DNA from: Tridacna crocea
Lineage: Eukaryota; Mollusca; Bivalvia; Cardiida; Cardiidae
Direction: 5' to 3'
DNA length: 64,000 bases
NCBI GenBank assembly: GCA_943736015.1
Contig: OX031069.1
Span: forward strand, 17,799,235-17,863,234
Part shown: in pieces, positions 22,765 through 34,562 of the stretch
Position numbering within the stretch: position 1 is the first letter of the stretch
How the letters are laid out: each line of letters opens with the position of its first letter
Position numbers and translations under genes: made by a program
Notes under the pieces: generated by a model
Told to the model about the DNA's origin: nothing
Databases searched by the model: none
The model's input: the letters and a program-made list of their open reading frames with translations, nothing else

Positions 22765-23067
22765 CCGCACACACCCCCCACACATACCTGCACACTTTTG
22801 CACCACATAAAAAATTAAGCTTTGTTGTCGCAAATCAATCAGTATTTTGGCACATCAATTACATATTAGTTAACTTGAAATTTTGGAATGGGGAAATTGT
22901 AAAATTGGAAAACATTTTAAAATCTATTACACAAAATGATATTTGTAAATATGTACTACTAACAAAATATTTACTAACAATGATATGTAAGGTATGTTGG
23001 GGGATGGCCACGACCCTCACATACCGATAGACGTGGCAATTAAAGCTTAAAAAAAAAAAAAAAAAAA
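22567..23067 (+). other. LINE 3' UTR, stem-loop and poly-A tail, copy 3
   Basis: Same as 3478-3977. The A run is 14 bases near 22616, the stem-loop is at 22991-23025, and the poly-A is 19 bases at 23049-23067. The CA repeat matches copy 1. Confidence 0.75.
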
Positions 23068-23432
23068 CATTTCTAATTTCGTATAGTACACAGGTCGTAA
23101 CCCCGGCTTAATACGACTTGACCTCCGATCAATACAGTTGACCTCGTATCAATATTGATGACCCGCGACCAATACAGAAATCCTTGAACGTGATAGGTCA
23201 AAATTTCAGTGGCGTGAGCGTCTGCGCTTACTTTTCGCCAATCACGTTCAAGGAGGCGTAACCTAAAAATTGATATTTGTTTCCAGCAGGGTAGAAAACA
23301 TTGTGGGAAAAAGGAGAAAATGCTGGTTACCAGCATTTTCTCCTTTTCTCACAATGTTTTCAGAAGGCCTCTTTTTCAGGGTCGTAAAAACCAGAGTTTG
23401 TTTGGTAAAGCGTTAATTAATAAAATTGTAAC

Positions 23433-23561
23433 TAATCAAGTGATTTCGTATTGGCCCAGTTACAGGTCCTCGGTCAGCCGTATTGACCCTCGGCCTTCGA
23501 CCTCGGGCCAATACGGCTGACCTCGGACCTGTAACTGGGCCAATACGAAATCACTTGATTA
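23433..23561. mobile_element. 129-bp palindromic MITE, unit 3
   Basis: Same element as at 4343-4471, carried along with tandem duplication of the unit. No difference seen. Confidence 0.8.
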
Positions 23562-26323
23562 ATAACATTATATTATACATCCATGCAGGTTGATTGTCAG
23601 TGACAGGATTTCTTATAATTCTTTCTAACTTATGAAAAAGAAGCACATGTACATGTATTTGAGTCTCCTCCATCAAAAGATATTTATCTATACCAAAAAT
23701 TACAAGTATGTACATGTACACCAAACTGCAACTGGAGATACTATATGGACTAGAATTATTATTAGTCGCCGCGCAGAAGCGCGCGACTATATTTTTAATA
23801 ACTTTTCGAGTTAGGACATGGACAATGGGAATTTCTTTTTTATAGGGTTGTTAAGGTTAACAAGGAATCTTTCTACTTCGCCTAAAACTGGCTTTTTAAT
23901 TCATTCTTAAACTACGAAGTATATAGGCCTAGAATACGATACGATTTTTTGTTCTGTTAAAGGTGGGTATTTAGAATTTTTACATCTCACCAAATTGAAA
24001 AATATATATATCACTGAAATTCATATGAAAAAATAATACAAATCATTAATAATTAAGATTCATAAAATTACAAAAAAAATTTTTTTTGATGGTATTCCCT
24101 TAAAAGGCTACGTAGCCTCTTAAGGTATTTTTAGATTTCGTGCCAAAAATCAATACAGCATTTCGGGCATGCCTAGTGACTGGCACGTGACTCATAACGC
24201 TTAAATTCCATTACATAACAAACATGTAATAATTATTTTCCATAATGTCTTCTTCGGACGCTATGTTTGAAATTTCGCCTGTGTATTCCTGTATGTAAAT
24301 GAGCGAATTGATCATCTAAAAATAGAACGTGTCTCCCGTCGGTGTCGACATGGGCTGTAGTAAATCTCTAATTTCTCGTGTTGTTGGACGGTGTTCGACT
24401 ACTGGTGTTTTATAAATGAAAATTAAAAGCCTTTGGGAGTACAAGGATGATTTCTTTGCATTTTTGTACAATTTTCGTCCCAAAATCTGAAGGGCCACCT
24501 TTAATACTTACAACATCAAAAAATGCGCCCAATTATTACTTTTATTTTCGCTATTCGTGAGAAATAGACTTATCCTAATAAATGCCTTGTTTCCATTGGT
24601 CAAGGCTGTACAAGTTTCCTGTCATTTCGTACATACTTAATTTCGCACCTAGGTCATTTCGTACGAGTTTTGGTCATTTTGTACCTACCTATACTTTCTA
24701 TTTTGGTCATTTCTGGTACCCAGGTGATCATGTCGTACCCACTTTGGTCATTTCGTACACAGGTTTAATTATCATTTTGATTATTTAGTACCTAGTTTTT
24801 CCTACTATTTGTGTGTGTTTTTGTTTAATGACCACTGCTAAAATTGTACATTGCTGAAATTGTGCTAAATTCCGCCGAAGAACGAGTATGATGGTTATGA
24901 TTGTATCTGACCATTATTGGATACTTCTTTCTAAATTTTTAAAACAAAGATTGTTTAGAACCCCTTTGTCTATTTCTCACCGAGTTCTGGATGAATTTTC
25001 TTTGTGGTAAAAAATCTGGAGAAAGGCCACCTTTTCACTGTAATGTTGTTCATAAATCGCAATGCAAAACCATTATTCTTTATTAACACTGTTCACCAAA
25101 CAGTATAATTTTAGACTTGTTTAAATTGAAAGCATGCCTTGCAAACTTGCGTCCTCCTGAATCTTACTTTCCTCGGACAGCAACATTTTAGTAACTTAAT
25201 TAGCCCTGTTTTCAACACTTTCCCAAATAAACACGGGTCATCACGTGTGTGCTGTCAAATTCTTTTGGAAAAACATGTTGGATAAGGAGAAATTGCTCAA
25301 GCAATTTCTCGTTTATCAAATACTTTTTCCCCACTACTAGAGAATTTTCCACCACTTTTGTAGCTTTTTAAATTGTCGTCTGCCAACTCTTTGAATTGAA
25401 AGAGTCTAATATTTGTCGTTTGGAAAAGAGTTAAGAGAGCGCCGTGTCACGGGTATTAGATACTGTAATAGAAGGCAAGTTTTGATATAGATTCACAGTC
25501 ACATCAATTTCATAATGTGTTAAAAAATCTGCTGATGAAAACTGACACTTACTTACTTGCCCTGGCTTTCTTGAAGCATTAAACAAAATTTTCAGCGGCG
25601 ACTTTGATGCTCTGCATCAACTTTTTCTTGTTCTTAATAAATTAACACTTTCCAAAACAATCCTAGGTTTTTACCACCCTTGGGAAAAGGCCTTTTGAAA
25701 ACTTTGTAGAAAAGGGAGAAAACTGGTAAGTAGCTTTTTCTTCTTTTCCCACAATGTTTTCTACTTGTCAACAATAGAAAACTTTATTCATTTATGAAAC
25801 ATTCATTTTGGTGTCTGTAAATAGTTTGGTTTTATACAAAATTTCAATGAATTCAGAAATGTTTGTTAACATCAGACAATACATCCATGCAGATTGATTG
25901 TCAGTGACAGGATTTCTTATAATTCTTTCTGGCATATGAAAAAGAAGCACATGTATTTTACTTCCTTCCAAAAAAATATATTTATCTATACCAAAAATCA
26001 CAAGTATGTACATGTACACCAAACGGCAGCTTAGATATTTTATTAACTAGAATTATTATTCCTAATAAATTAACCCTTTCCAAAACAATCCTGGGGTTTT
26101 ACGACTCTTGGGAAGAGGCTTACCAGCATTTTCTCCCTATCCCACAATGTTTTCTCCATGTCAACAACAGAAAAAGTTATCCAATTTCAGAACATTCATT
26201 TTGCTTTCTACAAACATTTGGTTTTTTTTGCAAAATGTCAATGAATTAAGAAACGTTTGTTAACATCAGCCAACACATCCATGCTGGTTGATTGTCAGTG
26301 ACAGGATTTCGCATAATTCTGTA

Positions 26324-26962
26324 TGCTATTTATAGTAACACCATTTACAGCGATTACTAAAACAGGATTTTTCGGCCTCAAACGCTCAATCCTAACAATT
26401 TTATTTCAACCGTACGAGAAAATTGACGTTAATTTTCCAAAAAACACCTTCCTTTCGCAAGAAAAACGCTTTTTTCATAGAAAACAATCTTCCTTTCGTG
26501 GGCATTATGTTCCTTTCGCGTAAGGAAGTTCATTTCGCTGTTTAGCTATACCCATCCAAAATGGCGTCGAGAAATCATCGAGGACGCTTCAATGCAGTTT
26601 TACAGGGTGTTACGACGCTAAACTTGGATTAACATGCGACAGCAGAATTCGATTAGACTACGAATTGAAAGGGCAGTGAGGTCCTATTTGCAAATTTAAG
26701 AAATGCAACTCTAATCTCCACAATTGGCTTGGAAAGCTTGCGAACAGCGATGATACGAAATTTGAAGCCTTGGATGTAAGGCAAGTTACGAAACTCTGGG
26801 TCTGATCAAAACACAGAGAGGGTGAATGGAATGTCGTATTTCGCAGCCAACATCAAACTATGCTGGTATGGGTAGGTTTAAATGTTTTATTGTTTTACAG
26901 AATTTAATTTTTTTAACCCTCTTCCTTTCTTTTTTTTTTTTACCTGCCTGCATGATTGCAGC
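26324..26962 (+). repeat. Outer part of left inverted arm (CCTTTCG-rich repeat)
   Basis: From TGCTATTTATAG onward the sequence is the inverse of 31177-31816 with only scattered mismatches (a few percent by eye). The first ~240 bp carry several TTCCTTTCG/CGAAAGGAA motifs and end in CGCTGTTTAGCTATACC. A diverged copy of this part is at 44531-44757. The rest includes AAAATGGCGTCGAGAAATC, a good start context, but stops follow within 24 codons, so no gene is called. The first 47 bases are also present at the right end of every tandem unit. Confidence 0.8.
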
Positions 26963-27517
26963 TGTAGTATCGTTACTTTCCGGGAATAGTTCGGATCCCG
27001 GAATCTACCCGAGTGGTGGCGAGAAGTTGCTTACAAACAACTTCTGGAATTAGCCAATGAGAAGGCAGCTGCCCATCCTGCACATGCGCAGGCGTTTACC
27101 TGGGTTTGCACGACTCAAAGACAGGTCGCACTCGACTTCACTTCTTCAACCTGATAACACGTACCTTTTGAGACACCAAGTTCTACAACGATAGCTGACT
27201 TAACCCAGACGTGGGCAGTAGTTTTGCTGAACATTAACAGACTGGCCGGTGTAACGTTGTAAAGTGACCCCCATAGAATAATGACCCCCCGGTCATTATT
27301 TTATATAGAATATGGACCGGGGGTCCATATTCTTTATAAAATAATGACCGGGGGGTCCATATTCTATATAAAATAATGACCGGGGGGTCATTATTCTATG
27401 GGGGTCACTTTACAACGTTACACCGGCCAGGACTTCTAAGGACCCGCTCAGGAATTCCGTAAGTTGCTGGTTATACTGTTATTTATCTATTCTTATAGAG
27501 AGCAGTTTCTCTATAAT
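26963..27517 (+). repeat. LTR 1 (378 bp plus a 177-bp MITE insertion)
   Basis: Starts TGTAGTATCG and ends CTCTATAATT just before a primer-binding-site-like TGG. The inverse copy at 30798-31176 shows its length without the MITE. LTR 2 (30440-30797) aligns over its whole length but only at roughly two thirds identity, sharing CCCGAGT, CATGCGCAGGCGTTT, CCGTAAGTTGC and the end TCTTATAGAG..CAGTTTCTCTATAATT. It does not end in CA, as is also seen in some Ty3/Gypsy lineages. Confidence 0.75.
27250..27422. mobile_element. 173-bp MITE with CCGG target duplication inside LTR 1
   Basis: Inverted termini TGTAACGTTGTAAAGTGACC face each other, and the interior consists of further nested inverted repeats of GACCGGGGGGTCATTATT. 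CCGG flanks both sides (27246-27249 and 27423-27426). The inverted arm at about 30885-30900 has the uninterrupted site ACTGGCCGGCCAGG with one CCGG, confirming an insertion with a 4-bp target duplication. No coding capacity. Confidence 0.9.
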
Positions 27518-27539
27518 TGGCGCTGCGAGCAATTGAACC
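27518..27539 (+). other. Primer-binding site of LTR element
   Basis: TGGCGCTGCGAGC..GAACC directly follows LTR 1. TGG is the complement of a tRNA CCA end and GAACC the complement of a T-arm GGTTC, at the right spacing for tRNA-primed minus-strand synthesis. The tRNA was not identified. Confidence 0.6.
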
Positions 27540-30425
27540 TCGTGAACACATCGGCATCTAAAATTGTACTTGCAATTAGCGGTAAAAATCTCGTGCTGAA
27601 CACTTAGCCCCGTGTTGGATTCAATGTATATTGGTGGCATTAGGGATTGAAATAGGTAACTCCGTGGGAGACTGAAAAATATCCCAAACGGCGATTTTCA
27701 AAATGATTTTTTGAAGCGGCCAACTGGGATTTCAGGGTGCGAGTTTTATTCGCAATTTCCCGGCAGCGTCCGAATTGAAATGTTCATAATCGGGCGTAGT
27801 TCAAGAGATAACATCCACTAGCGAGACTCTTTTTCGCTGAAAAAGTGTTTTGTTCAAGCAGTGCCCCGTGAGGAAAGGGATATATGGGGGACTTATTGTA
27901 CAGTTGACATTAAGTTGCCAATTTTCCTCACGGTTTTGCTACTCGCACGGCAGTATTTTACATTAGCTAGCTGATTTCACTTCCGTTTCCGGTTTCAGTT
28001 ATCGGCAGCTACATTGTAAAATTTTTACGAAAAAAAATCATTTTTTCATTAATTAGTGTTATTTCTCCTCTGTTTTGTCTGACAATATTTGTTTTACCCC
28101 AACCTGCATAAGGCAATATTAAAAAAAAAAAACATTGAGGGGGGAGAGTCAGACTACGAAAGTTTAATTAATCATATTAATCATTCCTGTCGCCATTTAC
28201 TTTTTGGAGAACATTGGTCGGTTGCCCATACGGTTTTAGGAGTGGATGATTTGAACAGAACAGATTTCTTATGTATGTTCATCCATCTGAAACCAGGAAT
28301 TTGGGGGACTAGACCATTCCAGATTTGGGAGAACATTGGTCGGTTGCCCATACGGTTTTGGGAGTGGATGTTTTATGCAGGCTTGATTTCTTTTTCTGTT
28401 CATCCATCTGAAACCAGGAATTTGGGAGGCTAGACCAGAATTCCAAAGGGATTGGGATTTTTTTTTTCTCACAGGGATGTTATTTACAGGCTGTCACCAT
28501 ACTCCTATTTTTCTACATTAGAAATTGGTAACATTTACAAATATTCCCATGTTACCTATTGGTACATGTACTTCATTGAAAATTGCTTGGTAGTAAGCCA
28601 GAAAAGATAGAATTAAATTGAACTTAAAAAGCATTATTCTCTTTAATGCTACTTGTAGTTCATATATTTTTTATCCTATCTTGTTAGAAATTTCCTCTTT
28701 ATTTAAATTATATTAATACTGGTGGTATTGATAAGTAATATTCAACATGAAAGCAATAGTGATATTGAAAAATAACTCCCTTATTTCCTGTATGACTCTA
28801 TAGTTTACCCCTTTATTTACTATTTAATGAAGACATACACCGATATTGAAAACATACATTTTTTCCCTTAGCGTAAAATTAGGAATAACTGAAACTTAAC
28901 TATTTTAAGACATTTATCGATTTTTTATTTTCCCAGTGTCTACGACATAATTTATATTTCACAACTGGTGCTAACACATGCAAAATAGATCTATATATAC
29001 ATTAACTAATGGAATCTCGATAGGTTCATCTATAGGTTGGTTAGAATTAGTTCTTTTTTGTTACATTAGCTGTTCTCCAATATCTTTTTTGAGTAAAGGG
29101 AAAATACTAAATTGTAAGGGAAAAGATTACCATTTTTGCTTCTTACCCCTATGGTACGCAAGAACTTGACAGCCTGTAGGAAAACTGAGGAGAAAGAAGA
29201 CAAATTAATTTTTGATACTCTATCTGCAAAAGGGCAAACAAAAGCAGAACAGCCTTCACTCTGGGTTTTTTTAGTCATACAAGGGGAGAGGCTAGAATAA
29301 GAAAGGTGGAAGAAAGAGACAAGTCTTTTTCTACAGTATATTTTGGACATCATTATAGAATAATGGCTGAATTGACTAGGCTAGTTTGGAAAAAATATTG
29401 TTAAAAAAAGAGCAAAGATTCTTGGTGAAGCCAAGAATGGACGGGTGTATTACGGGTTTTAGCAGGAAAAGCTTTGGGGTACTTCTCTTTAATAAGAGAT
29501 TTATAGGTACCCACAACCTACAGCTTAGGTATGATAAGTTGATAGGCAGCCAATGAGATTTTAATGGATCGATATTCCTGAAAACCTCATGGCTCAGGAA
29601 ATTTACTGATTATAAATATAATAGAGCTGTATAGAAGAGAAGAACTGGATGGGATGGGGATAAAGTGCTCAATAGGAATGATTTCTTCAATTTTCATTCC
29701 ACAATGTTTTCAAAAGTTATCATCTGCACTTGGATGAACAAAATTTTGGACTTGTCCAAGTTGAAAGCTTTTGCAGCCAACAATATAGATAAATGTGATT
29801 GAAAATTTTAATTTTTTTGTGAAATACTGATCAATGCTCTATCTCTATCTCTCTCGAATCCCTTAGTGATAAGCAGAAAGTTATATATTGGGCCATGAAT
29901 TATAATAGTTACCCTATGAGAATGCACATATCAAGAAACGTTAAATGTTGTGGAAGCACCACAAAGTATTTAATCTTTTATCAAACCAGTCCTTACATAC
30001 TGTGATAGTACATTTCATTTTAAAAACAGGCTGTATGTGTATATACTTTTTGCTATGTATCATCTGCCTGTTAAGTTTTATAATCATTTACTTTTAAGTG
30101 CTAGATCTACTTTCAAAGTCTTCGAAATAGGTACCAATTTTTGGGCACTATTTATGAATCTTAATTCATGATGCTACTTTTAATGTTTTAGAAATAGATA
30201 CCAAATTGTAGATATTATTTTAAGAATTTTACTTAACCCTGATGGCATTAGCTTCACAAAATGGACACAACGAAACATGTCCAATTGTAACACCCATACC
30301 ATCAACTTGGTGGAGGAACACTGGGTCAAACTGTGATGATGCCTTACTGGGACTTATTATCTTAAGGTTTGGGTTTAACAGGGGTTTTAGATATATCATG
30401 AAAAAGGTCAGGGGTTCTTTTACAT
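27540..30425 (+). mobile_element. Noncoding body of LTR retrotransposon (no gag-pol)
   Basis: About 2.9 kb between primer-binding site and polypurine tract with no gag, protease, RT or integrase motif in any frame. The longest frame (28089-28433) is created by a direct repeat: 28207-28316 and 28329-28437 are two copies of a ~110-bp block starting GAGAACATTGGTCGG. A fragment resembling the TTAA MITE (CCACAATGTTTTC, near 29699) is also present. The arrangement suits a non-autonomous large-retrotransposon derivative, or a body replaced by other DNA. Confidence 0.55.
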
Positions 30426-30439
30426 AAAACGGGGAGGAG
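30426..30439 (+). other. Polypurine tract
   Basis: AAAACGGGGAGGAG lies immediately before the TGTAG start of LTR 2, as expected for the plus-strand primer of an LTR retrotransposon. Confidence 0.6.
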
Positions 30440-30797
30440 TGTAGAATTGTTAGATATCATTAAAGTTCGGGTTCCGGAAATTGCCCGAGTCTTGACGAAG
30501 AGTTGTTGACAATGACATGCCAGGCAACAACAAATGAGGATTCAGCAGCCCACCCTGTGCATGCGCAGGCGTTTTATTGGGCTTGAACCAAACGAGACTC
30601 GGCGCACTTGACGATACCTTAAAAAACTGAACAGACCTATCAACTTTAGCTGAACAGCTCCCCACGAGGAAACTAAAGCTTACATCGCGTTTTACAGACC
30701 AGCCGGCCAGAACTTCTGAATACTACATCCAGATAACCGTAAGTTGCCGGCTAAACTGTATTTATACATTCTTATAGAGACCAGTTTCTCTATAATT
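30440..30797 (+). repeat. LTR 2 (3' LTR, diverged from LTR 1)
   Basis: Starts TGTAGAATTG after the polypurine tract and ends CTATAATT at 30797. It aligns with LTR 1 end to end but is much more diverged than LTR 1 is from LTR 3. Its 3' end abuts the 3' end of LTR 3 in inverted orientation with no extra base (CTATAATT|AATTATAG). Confidence 0.7.
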
Positions 30798-31176
30798 AAT
30801 TATAGTGAAACTGCTCTCTATAAGAATAGATAAATAACAGTATAGCCAGCAACTTACGGAATTCCTGAGCAGGTCCTTAGAAGTCCTGGCCGGCCAGTCT
30901 GTTAATGTTCAGCAAAGCTACTGCCCACGTCTGGGTTAAGTCAGCTATCGTTGTAGAACTTGGTGTCTTAAAAGGTACGTGTTATCAGGTTGAAGAACTG
31001 AAGTCGAGTGCGGCCTGTCTTTGAGTCGTGCAAACCCAGGTAAACGCCTGCGCATGTGCAGGATGGGCAGCTGCCTTCTCATTGGCTAATTCCAGAAGTT
31101 GTTTGTAAGCAACTTCTCGCCACCACTCGGGTAGATTCCGGGATCCGAACTATTCCCGGAAAGTAACGATACTACA
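30798..31176 (-). repeat. LTR 3 (inverted copy of LTR 1, without MITE)
   Basis: Reads as the inverse of LTR 1: AATTATAGTGAAACTGC at 30798 through GATACTACA at 31176, with few mismatches. It preserves the empty CCGG target site for the MITE at 27250. It continues outward into the inverted copy of LTR 1's 5' flank. Confidence 0.75.
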
Positions 31177-31816
31177 GCTGCAATCATGCAGGCAGGTAAA
31201 AAAAAAAAGAAAGGAAGAGGGTTAAAAAAATTAAATTATGTAAAACAATAAAACATTTAAACCTACCCATACCAGCATAGTTTGATGTTGGCTGCGAAAT
31301 ACGACATTCCATTCACACTCCGTCTGTGTTTTGATCAGACCCAGAGTTTCGTAACTTGCCTTACATCCAAGGCTTCAAATTTCGTGTCATCGCTGTTCGC
31401 AAGCTTTCCAAGTCAATTGTGGAGATTAGAGTTGCATTTCTTAAATTTGCAAATAGGACCTCACTGCCCTTTCAATTCGTAGTCTAATCGAATTCTGCTG
31501 TCGCATGTTAATCCAAGTTTAGCGTCGTAACACCCTGTAAAACTGCATTGAAGCGTCCTCGATGATTTCTCGACGCCATTTTGGATGGGTATAGCTAAAC
31601 AGCGAAATGAACTTCCTTACGCGAAAGGAACATAATGCCCACGAAAGGAAGATTGTTTTCTATGACAAAAGCGTTTTTCTTGCGAAAGGAAAGTGTTTTT
31701 TTGAAAATTAACGTCAATTTTTTCGTACGGTTGAAATAAAATTGTTAGGATTGAGCGTTTGAGGTCGAAAAATCGTGTTTTAGTAATCGCTGTAAATGGT
31801 GTTACTATAAATAGCA
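31177..31816 (-). repeat. Outer part of right inverted arm
   Basis: Inverse of 26324-26962, ending CTATAAATAGCA at 31816. Homology stops there. Sequence further right still has CCTTTC/GAAAGG motifs (31820-31856), so the stopping point on this side is inside the repeat family, not at its end. Confidence 0.8.
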
Positions 31817-33397
31817 TTTCCTTTCTTAAATTGAGTTTCTTTCACGAAAGGAAAATTTTTGCCCGCAAGTAATGTTTATTCCACGACATGATTTTATAAA
31901 AAATGAAATATCTCTTTTGAAGTACATGTAGGTACCCCTTACAGATTAAATTTCAGCTTTTTTTTTCAATTATAGTGTGTAGTGAATTTGTTATTTATGA
32001 TTTTGCAAAGTTTTTTTTAGAGGAAAATTCCATTCATGAAAACAGGGACCATATGTAATAGACTATGTACATTTTACAATCCCTGATGAAAGGAAAATTC
32101 ACTCCGAGCTACGCAAGAATTCTATTCCTATCGAAAATATGATTTCTTTCCCAAGTTTAGTACATTTTCGCAACATAAATGAAATTTAAAGGTTTAACTT
32201 TTTACACCCCCCTCAAAAAAGAAAGAAGTGTTTTAGTGGCGCTTTCTTTGTGTAAAAAAAACAAAAAGGTTTCTTTTCTAAAATGCATGTTTTCTTGATA
32301 TGATTCAAATTAAGATGTTGAACAGTTTCAAACCAAAAACTCCAGTCTTAGTAGATCTAGTAGGGTTCACGAGCGCTCTTCCACGAAAGGATCGAGGTAT
32401 TTTTGTTTTGCCAGCCCTTACTTTGCTATAATTTAAGGTGGATATAATTGGCAAGAGAACGGTTCCTTGTGACACTTGCTATATTATCTTGATATAGATG
32501 AAATTTTTGTTCATCGTGTATTTACAAGTATTGGAGCAGAGAAAGAAACTTCCTTTCGCGAAAGGAGGAATACGTACGTTGACCCACGGAAGGACGTATG
32601 CTATTATGGGTAAAATTGATAACAGGACTGTTCCTTCATAACAGTTAACATATTAAATCTATCTTGATGTGGAAAAATACTTATTTAAGAAGTTTTAGCC
32701 ATTCATGAATTTGTACCGCAGCACTTTATAGATCTAGATCTGAACAACATTGAAAGTTCTACTGATCCATTGAACATGAAGGGAAATTCTTTTCGCTTTT
32801 TTTTTTTACAGAGGAATTGTTAGGAACAAATACATTTTTTAACGAAATCAATGGCTGCTTTTCATTCTGCACATGCTACATTGTATATGAATAACTTTGT
32901 CACATTATGATCTTCTTGACGTTCTTGAAGCTTGAGGCTAGATTTTTCGGGGGTCGGATATTTCGTCCTTTATACTTTTCGTACCTTCAGACGTTTCATA
33001 CTGTTTTACAGGTGCCACAGACACTATATACCGTGGAAACCATAATATAAAACGAGGGGGAATTCCATGTGTATTTCATTTTCAAACAGATTGTTTTACT
33101 AACCCCTTTGCCAAATTCATAACCCTGCCAGTGTCATTAAAAGCTTTTGCAGATTGCAAATTGCAAATAAGAATGATTCCAATTCTGGGATTTGCTTCGA
33201 AAAATAAGAAACATTTGTAGCAAAGTAAGAAACCTCTTGTTAACAGTATTGCTCCCAAATCTTTCTTCCTTTGGATTATCTGGAAAATGATGAAAGGTTG
33301 TGAGGAACATTTTTCAGAAAAAATCCTTTCATGCAAAAAGACAACGTTCGAGGAAAAAATCTTCCTTTCGTGTACATACATACTTTCACACAAGAAC
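31817..33397. other. Noncoding region with scattered CGAAAGGA motifs
   Basis: No supported gene. TTCCTTTCGCGAAAGGA-type motifs occur at about 31825, 32380, 32550 and 33360. The stretch from about 33300 to 33397 is the left fragment of the same CCTTTCG repeat that resumes at 44531. Confidence 0.5.
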
Positions 33398-33939
33398 GGT
33401 TATTTATGGGTCCTACTAAATACCACAAAGACACCCTAAATACCACAAAGAGACACAAAAAAGCACAAAGACACCACAAAGACACCACAATGACACACAA
33501 AGACACCACAAAAACGTTAAAACATGTAAAAAAAAAAAAAAGAGTTAGTTTTTTCTAGTTGTTTGCATTATGCTCGGTTCGAAAAATAAATAAATCATGC
33601 AAATCACACCTAGGTGTGTAAGGCCATCTGCAGAATAATTTTTGTGTTCTGCTGTTTCTTATACGTGTATACCAAATTTTTCTCTAGTAAACACCATGAT
33701 AAATGATTGATGATGATGATGATATCTATATGTTTGCATATCGCTTGAAAACCTTCTATAAAGTTCAAGTTTGCATATTCAAAGGCAAAATTGACAATTT
33801 ATCATTAGCCGTTTTCTTTTTATCTTATTCTGCACTGCAAAACTGTAAGCTATTTACAAAACGACAGAATTATCAGACTCCTACAGACTCAAAGTTGGAG
33901 ACCACCAATCAAGTATTGAAATCATGAAATTAGTTTCTG

Positions 33940-34072
33940 AATGATAGAGAATATTGTGAAAACAGGAGAAAATGCTGGTAACCAGAATTTTCTATTTTCT
34001 TCCACATTGTTTTCAAAGGATGTCTTTGTCAAAGGAACGGTTTAAACCTTCAATTGTGTGGTAAAGGGTTAA
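33940..34072. mobile_element. TTAA-type MITE, left-truncated
   Basis: Core AATATTGTGAAAACAGG, GAGAAAATGCTGGTAACC and a worn inverse arm, then GTGTGGTAAAGGG and TTAA at 34069-34072. The left terminus was not found. Confidence 0.6.
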
Positions 34073-34562
34073 AAGTATCGAACGTTCCTTTGGTTACTGT
34101 ATTGTTCTTGAACATTTCTCCATTCGTATTATTTGTAAACGGGAGTAATAAAAAATTAAGATGATCAAATGAAGGCAGTTGTCAGTTACTCGTGAAAAAA
34201 TGTGCACTGAATACTGGTTTCCCGATAAGGCGGTCTTAGTCTGTAAAGGAAAAGGTTGTTCATAGAATGTTTTCTTTAATCAGAAATTGGTTCTATCACG
34301 AATATATAAATCATACCAAACAAGAATTAAACATATTACTCGTCTCCAACTAAACGTTCCATTATATATCCAATACAATACAAAATACAAATAACTTTAT
34401 AACTTTATTATTATACTTCTCTTGTACAACAAAGTACAGAAAGAGGAAATGATAATAGATCTATTCAAACAACAATTATTATAACTTTTCACATGGTCAA
34501 TTAATGCATGCATGAATGTAAAGTCCGATCGGGAAAGCCTGCATGGCAATATAGGCAAATAT

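Larger units (their letters stand above)
16830..26370 (+). repeat. Tandem unit copy 3 (terminal copy, 9541 bp)
   Basis: The last unit of the array has the same order as copy 2. Its LINE carries an 11-bp deletion at 20171/20172, and there is an A/T difference near 17084 and a Y-to-N change near 22410. At 26371 it does not join another unit. It continues past the shared AAAACAGGATTT into TTCGGCCTC and the inverted-repeat region, which defines the right-hand breakpoint of the amplification. Confidence 0.93.

Noticed and set aside
26324-26370. TGCTATTTATAGTAACAC as the terminal inverted repeat of a DNA transposon
   Set aside because: The related copies near 31.8 kb and 33.4 kb continue beyond it with family-like CCTTTCG sequence, and no target duplication is seen; it is better explained as internal to a longer repeat.
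26556-26890. AAAATGGCGTCGAG start context with a possible GT-AG intron near 26872-26960
   Set aside because: A stop comes after 23 codons, further stops follow, and the inverted copy shows no conserved reading frame.
28089-28433. 114-residue frame as a possible gag gene of the LTR element
   Set aside because: Built from a ~110-bp direct repeat with a poly-A near its start; no zinc knuckle or capsid-like pattern.
33331-33558. Thr/Lys/Asp-rich frame in the CACAAAGACACC minisatellite
   Set aside because: Explained by the minisatellite in the terminal inverted repeat.
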